NCBI GenBank assembly: GCA_973895155.1
Contig: OZ316899.1
Location: forward strand, 2,852,001 to 2,916,000
Direction of reading: 5' to 3'
Length of the DNA stretch: 64,000 bases
Source: Marsupella aquatica
Lineage: Eukaryota > Marchantiophyta
Shown here: positions 30,238 to 41,614 of the stretch, piece by piece
Position numbering within the stretch: position 1 is the stretch's first letter
Layout of the letters: each line of letters opens with the position of its first letter
Program-made: the position numbers and the translations under genes
Notes under the pieces: model-generated
Database searches by the model: none
What the model was told of the DNA's origin: nothing
What the model saw: the letters and a program-made list of their open reading frames with translations, nothing else

Positions 30238-30805
30238 GGCTGCCTGGTGTAGAGTTTGGACAGTGGTGTGGACGGCTGATCTCTCTACTAAGGCAAAAAA
30301 AATTGTATGGAGGATATTGGCACAAGGGCTTTTCTCTGGTTCCAGAGCGTTGAGGATGTCTAAATCAGATGGAACTTGTACTCTTTGTGTGGACACTGTG
30401 GAAACTACCCCCCACATTTTCCTTTATTGCAGACATGCGCTCTGCTGTTGGAGGGTGATCAAAGGCTGGCTGCTTGGTGCTTTAGACCTTGGCCTTTTGT
30501 CTATCGTTGGTTTGCTTCACTCCACTACGGGGAAGGAACCTCTGACTACATTACGTCTTTTCCTATTGTATCAATCCCTATGGAGCTTATGGCTTGCGCG
30601 GAACTCTCAGACCTTTGACCAATCCAAGTTGAGGGTGTTCGATCAACTGTTGATCTTCTCAGAGACCCTTGATCACCTGAACGCAGTAGCAGCATCCTCA
30701 GCCCTGGGCAAGAAGCATAGAAGACTTACTCAAGCTATCTTGATCTTAACTGTAGAACAGAATAGGATTCTTCGGAGTGGTGTACGTCGCACTGTTACTC
30801 ACTGA
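30164..30805 (+). pseudogene. L1a zinc-binding C-terminal domain of ORF2
   Basis: Carries the plant LINE zf-RVT pattern: LSTKAKKIVWRILAQGL, then CTLC, and a later H and C (TPHIFLYC). It closes at TGA 30803-30805. About 340 bases of 3' untranslated sequence follow. Confidence 0.85.
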
Positions 30806-31150
30806 CTTGTGTTCTTTTTGGAGATGCAGCATATGAGATGGTTAACTAGGAATTGTTCTATGCTTGATAGTTTACTGTTGGTCAGAGGTTTCTTCATAGT
30901 AAAAGGGATTGTACTAGGATAATCTAAGCACTGTTAGATCCCACTATGTGAAGTATCTAGTCTATACACTGAGCTATGTTGCTCTGTTACTCAGATGGGA
31001 ATCCCTAGGCTTGTATACTACTCTGTTGTTGCTGCGGCATTGCTTTGTTTTTCTTTCCGCCCGGGATGGCCTGCCGCCTTTTGGCCTGCTTGGTTCCCCC
31101 ATCCGTGGGGTTCACGCGGAATAAAAGTTAAAATTTAAGAAAATAAAAAA

Positions 31151-31163
31151 AAGTCTTACTTGA
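31151..31163 (+). repeat. Target site duplication of L1a, right copy
   Basis: AAGTCTTACTTGA, following the A-rich tail of the LINE. Confidence 0.95.
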
Positions 31164-32862
31164 CAAAAGCAGCTGTCGACAAGTTGGACGAAGGGACGGC
31201 GGTGAAAGAGTTCATGGTGCTGGTTGAGAAGGAGTTGAGTTCAATGGTGCGGACCATCGTTGAGTCAGCTGAGGGCTGAAATGACTTCGACCAGAAGATG
31301 AAAGAGGAGTTCCAAGCGGAGGATGCTGATTGGGTCACGCAGGCTACCTTCTTGGATTGGATGAATGATAGGAACAAGAAGTTGAAGGGGCCGCAAGAGC
31401 TCCTAAGGGAGTTCAAGAGAAGGGTGTCTCAGTTACCGAAGCGGGATGTGGGATCATCGAGTTGCAGCGCTCGACGCTCTTCTTGAGGGCAGCCAATGAG
31501 GACCTTTGAGAGGAGCTTGAGAACGCAATGGAGCTGTTGGAACCTTCAAGAGTTACCTTGTCTAACGATTGGAACCAAGTTGAGAAAGCGGTGTCAAAAG
31601 TGAGCAATCGACACCGGCAGCAAGAGCTGGACAAGGAGGCTACCACTCTCAACCTAAGGCCGTCGGAACCGATATTGAGGAAAGGGAAGCGAGAACCAGC
31701 GAAGGATGAGATCAAACCATCGATGGATGATCTTGCGGAAATGATGCAAAACCTGAAGATCTTGGCGGCACATGCGGTTGAGAATCTGAAACCAAGGGTT
31801 GTGAGTGCTCCCGAGAGGAAGCGAGAGATGTAGAGTTGGCCATGCATGTGGTGCGACAGCAAAGAGCATGATAAATGGGAGTGCCTGGACCTGAGGGAAG
31901 CTACGGATAAAGGGCTGATCAAGTTCATCGGTGAAGTTGGTCAGAAAAAGATATTGTTTGCCGATACTGAGGAGCCGATTCCATTCAACTCCAACAAGGG
32001 AGGCATGAAGGCTTTGGCTGAGAAGTGAGCTGGGAAGCGAGTCGAAGAGGCGTCCTCTTCGCACCTGGAAGCGAATGTTTACAATGTGGAGTTGGATGGC
32101 CCCGTGACGGAAACAGACAAGTTTTACAAGCGCTTGGCGGATCTGGTGCGAGAGAGATCCGGATGGAGTGACCCGGTGCTGATCAATGCAATAACGGTTG
32201 AGGTTGGGGCTAGTTGGGATGCCTCGGTCGAGTCAAAAAGGAAGAAAACCAACAAGGATGACACTCCGTCTCAATCAGGGGAACGAGAGAGGCGGGATAC
32301 TCGAGACAAGGAAAGGAGGGTTAGGTTCAAAGATGAGGAAATGAGTGAGAAAGAGCCGGAAAAAGGGAAACCAATCAGAAAGGACCCGAGATGGGTGCTT
32401 TGCAGGGATGTTGACCAGACTATGTACCCGGAGGTTGTAGCTGGAAAGTTCTGGAGCCAACAGGCTCAAGGGTTTAACAATGCCAAGTTCTTTGGCAGCA
32501 TGAGGCGGGAGATCCAGGAGGCAATCTTGGAGAGATCCAAGAGGAAACGGATTTACAAAGAGGGCCCTCACACGTTGACGGGGAGGGCTGGCGAGACAGA
32601 AATAGGGAGTTTCCGAATTTACACTGCTGGGGTGTCCATGGGTTTAGGAAGCAAAATTGTTGGCCCCAAAGAGTTAGGCTTGGGGATGCCAAAGAGGATC
32701 AAGTCCCTTGGAGGGGAGCTCATGGACGATGAGTTCTTTGATGCGGAAGAGGAGCTCATGGACTTGGACGATGAGTTCTTCGATGCGGAAGAGGAGCTCA
32801 TGGGAACCGGAAGCAAAGTTGAGTCTGTGGCAATGTCAAACACTTGTCAAGGAGCTTAAGGG

Positions 32863-35800
32863 ACTTTTCTCCTAAAAAACTACCTACTACCTGCTCCATG
32901 TCATGCCAGGGTCACAAAGGATTGACAAAACTTCTGAAATGTGCTTACAATGTCTAATCACTCTATACATAAGTAGTTTCAACTCTCCACTTCTAGAGAG
33001 GTAGTCATCTTGACTACTTTTGCATTCACACCCTTCCCCTCTCCTCTACTCCAAGGATCAGCAAGGGGGATCTCCACTCCAAGCTGTCATCTTAGAGTAG
33101 ATTCTCACCCAAACACCCAAGAATCCAAAGTACTTTCCTCTTCAAGCTTAAGTCTCCTCAAGACCCTTGAAGTAGTGTTACTCCTCAACCTTGCCCCCCC
33201 TAGCGTTGGTTTGGGTTCACACATCCCCTTTGAGCTCTAAAGAAGGCTCCTCTATCTAAGGACTCTTCCTCTTGTTCTTACTTCTTGTTAACCCAACACA
33301 CAAGCAAAGTACTTTCCACCCTCAAGCTATAATCCTTTCTAAGTCTCAAAGTAGTGCCCTACCTTAACCTTGCCTCCTTGGCCTTGGTTTTGTACTAGCA
33401 CATCTCCTTTGAGCTTAGACCAAGATTACACCATAGCATGGACTCTTCTCTTGCTCTCATACACTTCAAATGCACTCACACTTAATGGTCACAATGAATA
33501 TTGATAAGCCTCCTTTTATTGTATCACCTTTACAACAAAAGTTCACTACACATTCTCCACACTAAGCATGGACCACCTCTCCCTTCTCAAGCTTAGCCCT
33601 ACCTTGGCAAGGTAGAGATTCCACTTAAGAGATGAGACTCCTGGTCCCTAATAAATGAAAACTTCCTCCTTATATACTATTCTCCTTCCACACCACACCA
33701 AGCTTGACCTGGAGTCCAACTACTTCTCCCCCAAGTCCTCATAACACACAAAATCCAACTCTACAATTCGTAGCCCACCCTACAACCTATTGTTTGGCCT
33801 CCTTCCAAGCCCTGGAATATGCCACACATGAGTTGCATGCTTTGACCTCCAAACCTGCTCTCACTTATGGTCCTCCTCACTAGCTTCCCAACCCACTTGA
33901 AAGCTTGCAAAAAGAGTGAATGAGTCTCAAGTTGTGCCTAGTCAAAGTTGGCCTTATTTTACTTGTAACCCCTTTACTACCCTAAGTAAACTACCCCTTA
34001 TACTTAATTTTCTTAACTTGATGGCCTTACACCTTTGACCAAAGGTACATACCCTTCCCTAGAGCCTAACTAAAGTAGTATGGTGCAAGAAAAGTCAGCC
34101 CCTAAATCTGGTAGTCATTCCCCTATGCCGACTTTGGTTTGCAAGCCATCGGGACCCCCTTGTGGCCTTGGCTAAAAATATATTTGAGTGATTCTTTTTA
34201 TGGGTTTCACCAAGGGGTGCCTTACCTTCCCCTAACTCAGCACAAAAAAATTGGGCCCCAATAGATACCCCTAGCCAAAGTTATGCCCATTCTCCCAAGG
34301 CCTATTTTTGGTGTAAAGTGGGTGTAAGCGGCGACCCTATTACACTTACCTTACATGTCCCTTATGGAGATTCCAGGTGTCACCAGGGGAGAGTACTCTC
34401 ATCATACTCACGTTTCTTATGAAGAATTTGATAAGGACATCAATTTTTGCAGCCATTTTCCTCTCTCTTGAACATCAATTTGAAACTGCATCATTCTCTG
34501 TTGGATTCGAATGGCAACAGGTCAATCTACAGCTCAACCAGGTTTGCAGCACCCTTCTCAGTCCACCTCCATAGCCATCCAGCCTTGCAAGTGATTCAAA
34601 ATCGCAGCAGAATTTTGCAGCAGCCATAGCCCACCAATTCGCAGTTAGCCCTCTTAATTCCTTCTTTGCAGCTGATCCGTTTGCTACTACATTCAATCAA
34701 TTTGCTAGCAGCCTAGCTCTATTCTCCAGCAGCCGGCCATAGCTCACCCTTCTCAACTTTGTAGCTAGCAGGGCAGCAACACTATTGAGCTTGCAGCATA
34801 CGTACTAATCCGCCAACACTCAACATCTCGTGCTTGAAGCTAGCCCTTCTAACTCTGGTGCAGCAATAAGTCTGATCAGCTGCCAGCCCTTCAATTTCAT
34901 AGCTCACCATAGCTCACAGCCAGCCAACTATCTCTTGATCAGCAGCAGCCTATTTCTCCATAGCAAGCAGCTCTATTCCAATCAGTAGCATCGAGGCAGC
35001 CAGCCAATTCTGATCAGCATCCCATGCTTGAAGCTATAGCAGCTCAATTCAATTTCGTAGCTGCCTCTTGATCCCAATTCAAAGCAAGCATCTCATGTAT
35101 TGACCCTTATGGTGTTCCTAACCTTGTGCTTGAGTCACCCCGGCCTCGTGCTTAAGTCGTGGTCGCCGCCAATGCGGTTGACACTTAGAAAAAAATTCGG
35201 ATTTTTTTGTTGGGAAAACAGTATTTCCAGGCCGTTTTGGACCGCCCCTTAAAATCACACATGAGTCCAAAATGACTTCTGACATATTCTCTGGACACAG
35301 GCCTATGTCCTGGTTTACTAATATCTAGACAAAACCTTATCACCAATTTTCTAAAATTAGGTAAAAAGGGTTAATTATTATGTTTTCCAAAATTCTTCTC
35401 ACCTTTGAGATGCTCCCAAAAAGTAACCAAAGATACCCAGCTTCTACCACAAGTTCCTAGGCATAGAGTGGACTATATTTAACCCACTTCCAAACTTGGA
35501 AATCCTAAATTTACTCATCATCTATTTTTCCCGGGACCCGCTATTTTGTTAATTTAAGTCACACTGAAACACAAGGAAACCCTAGGTTGAGACCCCACTT
35601 GACATCTAACTTTTTAGGGGTGCTCTAGGGACCTCCTAGCATCTATGGGAAAAATCTGAACCAAAACTAAGACTTCAAGTGTCGGGTTGTTTCTCCGGCT
35701 CGGAATAGTCGCCTATTCTAAATAAGGATGGAACGTTGTATGCCCCATCATAAAGACCTTTCTTATCCCTTGTCACTTGCTTACAACTCAGTAACCTTCA

Positions 35801-35935
35801 ATTCCACTATCTTTCCTATTCTACCTACTTAAGTTCCTAAAACCTAGTTACTCCGATAGCACTTAAAACATCTTTCTTACTATTCCTTGTTCAAAAAGCA
35901 AAAAAATGACAAGTTTCTTACATAAACCTATATCA
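32863..35935 (+). other. Unassigned 3-kb non-coding block inside G3
   Basis: It sits between gag and protease of G3 and has no credible reading frame. The plus strand is pyrimidine-rich. 33113-33290 and 33293-33470 are two diverged copies of a unit of about 180 bases (each with CAAAGTACTTTCC, AACCTTGCC and CCTTTGAGCT). 34440-35100 is rich in AGC/CAGC words. TCATGCCA occurs at 32901 and 35933, a possible 8-bp target duplication of an inserted element, but no terminal repeats are visible. Confidence 0.5.
33113..33470 (+). repeat. Two diverged ~180-bp tandem units
   Basis: Seen by eye: the order of words (AAGTACTTTCC, CAAG, AGTAGTG, CCTTGCC, TTTGAGCT, GACTCTTC) repeats with a period of about 180 bases. 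Confidence 0.6.
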
Positions 35936-35945
35936 TGCCATTCCA

Positions 35946-36487
35946 CAGGAAAACAGGGACCCAGCTGAAGGGAAAGAGCGAGAAGGCATTACTGCGCAAT
36001 CGAGGACCATTCATGTCATGGGCTCGATGAAAGGAAACGGTTATGCTTACCGAGATGGATACTGGGCTCGAGCAAGTCCGGAGAGCGAGTGTCAGTTGGA
36101 AGGAATGGAAGGCAAGGTGCGGGCGCTCATTAATACTGGCTCGGAGATCAACTTGATGGATCCAAAGGTGTTTCAAGACGGAATTGGCCGGTGGATAATG
36201 AGTTGCTTTGGAGTGTGAACTCCGTGAGTTCGATGAAGGACTATCTTTGGGGCGGATGTCCAAATGTGATGGTGAAGTTCGGGAATGTCAAGCAGGCTTG
36301 TAACATTTTGGTTCATGAGCACTTGTCGTTTCCGGTGATACTGGGCATGCTGTTCATCACTGAATGGAGGATGGAGATGAAGGTTCTGGATGATACTACC
36401 TTCATGGTGAAGGTTCGAGGCAAAGATGATAAGGAGGTGGTTCAGTTTCCGGCTGTTCTACCTGGAAATGAGAGGAACCAAAAGTAG
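35946..36487 (+). pseudogene. G3 protease
   Basis: The active-site loop reads ALINTGSEINLM near 36126-36161: the catalytic Asp of a DTG retropepsin is Asn. A frameshift at about 36190-36218 follows. The rest (NVMVKFGNVKQACNILV, then FPVILGMLFITEW with the Ile-Leu-Gly segment) is in the next frame, to TAG 36485-36487. Confidence 0.75.
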
Positions 36488-38144
36488 CTGCGAGATCCAA
36501 CAGCAATAGAAGTTGGCATTGCTATGGGGGAGAACCGAGGTGCTAAGATGGATCTAAGTGCAGATTTCAAAGGGGAGCCAATTGTGGACCGAAAGATGGG
36601 GAGTCTAGTGTTCAAGGAAGAGTGTTACTCAGGAGAGCTACTGGACATTGGGAAGTATTTGAGTGACTTTGGGAAGCGGCTGAAACGGGATGGTGAAGAG
36701 TTTGAAGACATTTGAGTGAGTTCTGATAAGTTCATTCTTAGAGAGGGCTACCTTTGGCGGAAACCTAAGGGCCCCATGCTAGTACCAATGAGAGTTGTCG
36801 ATTCTAAGGATGAGCAAAAGCTGATTTTGGAGGAAGTCTATGATGCTGAGGCCAAAGGTGGTTCGAAAGGAATCAGGGCGAAGGTCTGTGAGCAGATCCA
36901 AAAGGAGTATTGGTGGCCAGGTTTATACTTGGCCGTTCGAGACTATGTCAAAACTTGCAAGGTTTGCCAGTTTTACTCGAGGATCCGACATAGGGATGGA
37001 TTGGTTCTGACTTACCCCGTGGCTCTACACTTTCAATGGGCTGTTGATGTGGTGTACATGCCGAGGGAGAGCAATGGGGCGAGATACTTGGTTTTGGCGA
37101 GAGAAGACTTGTCTTCTTATGTGGAAGGGAGAGCATTGGTTTCAAACACTACTGCTGCCATTTGCCAGTTCATACTTGAGGATATCATTGCAAGGCATGG
37201 ATGCTTTACAAGGATCAGAGCTGATAGGGGGGAGCTCAGCTCCAAGGAAGCATAAGTTTTTTGACCAATACTGCATCAAACTGAAGCTGACTTTGAGTTA
37301 CAATCCGGAAGGCAATGGGAAATCTGAAAGGGGGCACATTTAGATTGTGAGCGCTCTGGCTAAGGCTTGTGATGGGGACTTGGGCAGGTGGTCGAGTCTC
37401 CTTCCACTTGCTCTATTAGCGGATCGGATGACTTGTAGCTCAGTGACCGGATACGTTCCGGCTGAGCTACTTACTGGGCACTTGCCGATGATGCCACTCG
37501 AGGAAGATGTTTGCAGCTGGCGACTGATTGGATGGAAAAATGAAGTTTCAAGAGAGGAGTTGCTGGTTTGAAGGATCGAACACTTCAACTTGTTACTTGC
37601 AAAGATTGAGGTGGCTCGGAAGCAATTGAAGATGGCGAGGTTAAGGAACAAGGGCAGGTTTGACAGGACTCATCGGTTGAGGCCTGTCTTGGTTAAGGAA
37701 GGGGATTGGGTTCTGGTTTACAAAAGTAAGTTGGATGAGCAACACTTGAGCCAAAACAAGTTTGCTTGGAGGTGGCAAGGTCCGTATGTGATGGTTGCTA
37801 TTCATGCAAATGCGACCTACACTATTCGGGAGTTGGATGGAACAATTCACCTAGTACCTTACGCAGGGAAAAGGGTGAAGATCTTCAAGAGGAGGACCAA
37901 GAAGGGAATGGACTCAAGTTCCAACTTGAGTGAATTTGAAGACGAGGCACTGGTCCAGGCGCATCCAATGGACTTGAGTTTCGAAAGTGGCTTGACCGGT
38001 TCTGATTCGGATGAGTTGGACTTCAAGTTTCTGGAAAGTGGAGTGCCTAAGGCCGAGTCTGAAGGCTTTGGGTTTGAGTTTCTTGAGGAGGAAGTGGTCC
38101 AGGCGCATGGCTCAAATTCGGACTCAGACTTAGAGGAAATCTGA
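36488..38144 (+). pseudogene. G3 integrase
   Basis: A short N-terminal stretch (36524-36715) leads to FILREGYLWRK. The zinc finger has YWWPGLYLAVRDYVKTCKVCQ with both Cys, but the two His positions read Tyr and Ser. The core has the Asp in WAVDVVYM, the Asp in RADRGELS and, in the next frame after 37255, the Glu in GNGKSERG. A TAG in an LQ/I context near 37340 and a frameshift near 37570 follow. The C-terminal part (37590-38144) has WRWQGPYVMV, a GPY-type module, and an acidic repetitive tail. Between protease and this integrase there are only about 230 bases. Confidence 0.85.
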
Positions 38145-38189
38145 TGGATTGGAGCAGATTGGAGGCTGCTCAGGTTTACTGGGGGAGAA

Positions 38190-38897
38190 TGTCGTGCCGA
38201 AAGATTTTGGCTCAGGAATGGCTTTTATAGGGGATGATGGGCAAAGCCTCCTGGTTGGGTTGCGTGCATGGTGACTCAGAGGGGCTGCTTGGTTGGATGG
38301 ATTGAGGTTTGGTGATTGGGTGACTCGTCGTCACCAGGTTTGGTGTTTGGGTGAGTCACCAGGCTTGGAGTTTGGATGAGCCTCGACTTATTGAGGTTGG
38401 CGGTTGTCTATTGAGATCTGTTGAGTTGCGTTCTGTGAGTTCCGCTTCGTTCTACGGAACTCGACTGTTGTGCGGCGGTTTTGGAGTTTTGTGCGAGTGT
38501 TGGATCCAGGTGTGGAGTTTTGGATCCAGGTGTGGATTTCCCAAGTTTGGAACCTCGTTGGTCCAGGCCCGAGTTTCGTGTGAGATGTTTTAGACTAGTG
38601 GAGTAGTTAGTCAAGCTTTGGTTTTGTGAGCTAAGGAGGAGAGTTTTCCGTCAGATTTTGAGTAGATAGTCACTCAAGGAGTTGAGCTTGACAAGTTAGA
38701 GGTAGCGGCCCGCTATAGGGCCAACTACTAGACTCTTGCGGGCAAGCTTACTTGAGGGCACCCATTGTAACCTTTGTGAGAAAAGTTAAAAAAAAAGGAG
38801 TGAGAGTTCGCTCCAAAAAGTGTTTGTCGCCTGTCCCAATCGCAGCCAAAAATGCGCAGTTTTCCCGAGGAGCCCCTAACTTTAAGTCCTCGTGACA
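38190..38897 (+). repeat. G3 3' LTR (708 bp)
   Basis: Preceded by ACTGGGGGAGAA (38178-38189), a polypurine tract. It begins TGTCGTGCCG and ends CTCGTGACA. Confidence 0.92.
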
Positions 38898-39298
38898 GCA
38901 TTTGAGAACCTAGCATCAGACGATTTCATTCTAGAGACTACGTGTATTTGCAACATACAACACCTACTACTTTGGATGTTACTACTGGACATACTATTAT
39001 GTGAGTGCAGAAGGTTTTTCCATCAGGCATCCTGGTTTTAGAAGGTTGTCATGGTATGGTTTGGAAGGATCATGTGCGCAATTGTGCACTTTGTCACCTT
39101 CCAAACATTGATGATAACATAGATCCTAGTCTAGCAGTGGTACCTGCAGGCTTACAGTGTATGTTGTGTGGATTCGCCCGAGGAGTTGCAACCATGTTGA
39201 TTTGTGATGGTTTCTCAAGAGGTTAACACTTGGCGTGTTTGATGCCACCTCTTGATTCAGTCCTTGAAGGATGGTGGTTGTGTCCCAATTGTAGATAG
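38898..39298 (+). pseudogene. G2 integrase C-terminal end with PHD finger
   Basis: Continues the integrase past G3 (ENLASDD at the join, then LVLEGCHGMVWKDHVRNC). A PHD-type zinc finger lies at 39158-39292 with spacing C-x2-C-x11-C-x2-F-x4-H-x2-C-x14-C-x2-C. The hallmark MLICD precedes the fourth ligand (Phe for Cys, at 39212), and CLMPPLDS and LCPNC follow. A TAA at 39224-39226 stands just before HLAC, where Trp is usual in PHD fingers. The terminal stop is TAG 39296-39298. PHD fingers read histone tails, so this would be a chromatin-targeting tail comparable to the chromodomain of chromoviruses; that role is inferred. Confidence 0.8.
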
Positions 39299-39473
39299 AG
39301 ATTGGATTTAGTTAGCATAAAACTTATTAGGTAGTATAGAGTGTAGGCAGGCGATTAACAATGGGGCTCCTTTGCACCCGGCCTCTTGATCTGTGCACCA
39401 CATGAAATATACTTCCTTTTAGTTTTAGGGCTAGCTATAGTTAGCAGGACCTAACCACCAGCTAGGGGGGCAG

Positions 39474-39985
39474 TTATGGATTTTGGTGTATATGTGTTGT
39501 GTGTTGTGTGATTATCTTTTTCTTGTTTTCATGGTGTGCCGCGATGTGAGTTGTGTTTGAATGTGTGTCCGCACGATAGCTGTCACTCCATGTTGTATTT
39601 TGGTTGCAACTTTGTTGAGGGTTTAGGGTTTACACATGTTGTGTTGTGGGTTTGGGAGGATGACCTAGGGTTTAGGTTTAGGGTTTAGGGTCACTTGGTA
39701 GGTATGATCTATTCACCCAGGTTACCATGCGCTTGGTGCTATGGGGTATACCTTGGAGAATGAGAATTAGCTCCTCATTCTTCCAAGTTGAGTCTCTTAG
39801 CACTAGTAGAGCTTGTGTAAGTGTGGCTATGGTGTGTGAGAGAGAGAGTGTATACCGGTTGGCATGTGAAGCAACATTAGTAGGGTTTTGCTATGTGTAT
39901 AGACTTGGAGTCCCACATGGCTAACGGGTGAGTTTGGCTTGACTTATTGATACCTTGCAGCGGGATCCCATTTTGCACGAGATTG
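39474..39985 (+). repeat. LTR-like segment after G2 (putative G2 3' LTR)
   Basis: Follows a G-run purine tract (AGCTAGGGGGGCAG) 165 bases after the G2 pol stop, as a 3' LTR would. Its first 103 bases (39474-39576) are repeated at 39986-40088. It contains short TTTAGGG arrays at 39618-39633 and 39665-39692. Exact ends are not certain. Confidence 0.45.
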
Positions 39986-40088
39986 TTATGGATTTTGGCG
40001 TATATGTGTTGTGTGTCATGTGATTGTTTTTTTCTTGTTTACATGATGTGCCATGATGTGAGTTGTGTATGGATGTGTGTCCGCATGA
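39986..40088 (+). repeat. 103-bp direct repeat of 39474-39576
   Basis: Same length with scattered substitutions, 512 bases downstream. Homology stops at ...CCGCATGA. It could be the start of a second, truncated LTR in tandem. Confidence 0.75.
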
Positions 40089-41614
40089 CAAGACCCTGTT
40101 GGATCAACACATTGGTCACCTTCCGAGTCCAAAGGCTGAAGCTGACCTTCCGTCAAACTTCTCCACCTCAAACTTTAGCGCCACAAGCTTTCGAGAAGTC
40201 ATGGATGCTACCACAAACAGTGGTGGACCTAGCCACCCAGCGCCCTCACCAATCCCAACACTCACGCCTAAGTGCCCCTGGTGCCCGAACGCCTCCACAG
40301 AATACCTTGAGCAAGCACCCTAGTGCCCCTTGCACCGCAAGCGGCCCCTCCCATACAAAGCCGCACTTTCTCTCCAACACGACCGCTACTCAACGGTCTT
40401 CACTATCTGCACAAGCAACCAAGCACCTCGGTAAGTAACCCTTCAGGATCTAGAACTTGCCAAGTCTAGCATCCTAACTCAAGCTCAACAGACATTGGTA
40501 AATAGGTCAACGATAGGTCCTCCCGATGCCATAAGCCAGAACCAGAACCCACGCCCACTGTTTGTCTAGAATAGCTCCTTCCTTGGGCGCGGCCCGGGTT
40601 CCCCCTCATACCTATCCATCACCAACTGACCGCCTTGACGGAGCTGTTGCACTTGACACAAAGGTTTTTTTGATGTGCTTGATTGATTGTCTTGGGCTTT
40701 AGGATTAGATGTGGTGGACCATTTGGATCTCTCCTGGTTGACGAAGAGTTTTTTTCACAAGGGAGTTACTCTTAAATAGCTGGATGCAACTCACTATTGC
40801 TTTTACGGGGTCGCTGATCAGGTTTAGGGTTGACACGGCCACAAGCACTTGCTTGTGGAATCGTAAGAACGCTGCTACTGTTCCGCTACATTGGAGGAGG
40901 CCACACTTACATCTTTTTACTGATTCCATCAATCTTGCGCGATCAGGAAAGGCTAACTCAACGGTAGGGAATGGAGGGAATCTCATGCATGGCACTGTAG
41001 CATGCTGGGCCATGACGACGATTACCCGTGGATCATTGTGCAGCTTTGTCTCTCCCTAATCAAATGAGTGTGAACGAGGTAAGGTCGATCATCGTTGAAG
41101 CGTGATTCATTCTCAGCTTAGGGGTGAAACATATTGAAAGAAACAGCGACGAAGGGCGGTGAGTGCAGAGCAAAAGGAGAAGAAGGTTACTGAGGTGGGT
41201 CATCCTTGGGAATTAAGATTAGACTGGAACGTTTAGGAAGAGAACGGGAGGATTGACGGGAGGCCTTTCTGAATGCAATCTGCAAGCAGGGATTTGAGGA
41301 AGCTATAGGGACTAAAGCAAAAGTGGGACAATGAGGGAGGGAGGAAGTGGGGTGGGCTGCAAGGTTGTCCGGAAATGGCGATTGCGCAAGAGTGCCAGGA
41401 TGGAGGACTGGTTATCCTTAGGCAATAATGTAGGGCAGGACAACCGAATCTAAGCAACCACAACTGCGGGATTTCATCGGGATTTTATTGGAAGCAAGCA
41501 CCAAAGACGGGGAGAAACATAGGGGTGGCAGGGATGTGAAGAACTGCACTATACAAGGTGAGATTCTCTTTAGCAGCTGTAACTCCCCCTTTTGGAATAT
41601 CTCTGGGACTAGAG
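40089..41614 (+). other. Unassigned sequence before LINE L1b
   Basis: No gene is recognisable. A 86-codon frame (40063-40323) has no known pattern. Some of this may be the 5' untranslated region of L1b, whose left end I could not define. Confidence 0.4.

Larger units (their letters stand above)
28164..31150 (+). mobile_element. L1a: 5'-truncated LINE inserted in G3 gag
   Basis: 2987 bases between a 13-bp target duplication, ending in an A-rich tail (31121-31150). It contains only the RT and downstream part of LINE ORF2, so it is truncated at its 5' end, as is usual for target-primed insertion. It is closely related to L1b (for example PQQTGFIPGR and FLKLDFEKAFDRV in both). Confidence 0.95.
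27968..32859 (+). pseudogene. gag: G3 gag, interrupted by LINE L1a
   Basis: ATG at 27968 (MGDYDKVDW) opens gag, cut at 28163 by L1a and resuming at 31151. Later pieces: a capsid-like part with stops and frameshifts (31298-31486; 31528-31833), a CCHC knuckle CMWCDSKEHDKWEC at about 31843-31884, and a 257-codon frame (32086-32859) rich in charged residues. That frame ends with two copies of DDEFFDAEEELM (32725-32802), a short tandem duplication. The knuckle after a capsid-like part supports gag. Confidence 0.7.
27152..38897 (+). mobile_element. G3: LTR retrotransposon with gag, protease and integrase but no RT
   Basis: LTRs at 27152-27926 and 38190-38897 (both TGTCGTGCC...GACA), a primer-binding site after the first and a purine tract before the second. 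The flanking 4 bases are GCGT (27148-27151) and GCAT (38898-38901). It is inserted in the G2 integrase. Inside are gag (with a LINE insertion), a 3-kb non-coding block, protease and integrase of gypsy type. No RT or RNase H is found anywhere between the LTRs apart from the RT of the inserted LINE. Confidence 0.88.
22552..39298 (+). mobile_element. G2: decayed Ty3/gypsy element with PHD-finger integrase, split by G3
   Basis: The protease-to-integrase order is clear across 22552-27151. The C-terminal end of the integrase continues at 38898-39298, on the far side of element G3. The join falls inside the integrase C-terminal part, and the 4-bp GCGT/GCAT at the two edges fits a target duplication. 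Gag and the 5' LTR are missing. There are many stops and frameshifts, often TAG where Gln (CAG) is usual, so it is an old, inactive copy. Confidence 0.85.

Noticed and set aside
31413-32064. Minus-strand frames opposite G3 gag
   Set aside because: Shadow frames of the plus-strand gag pieces, which have the zinc knuckle.
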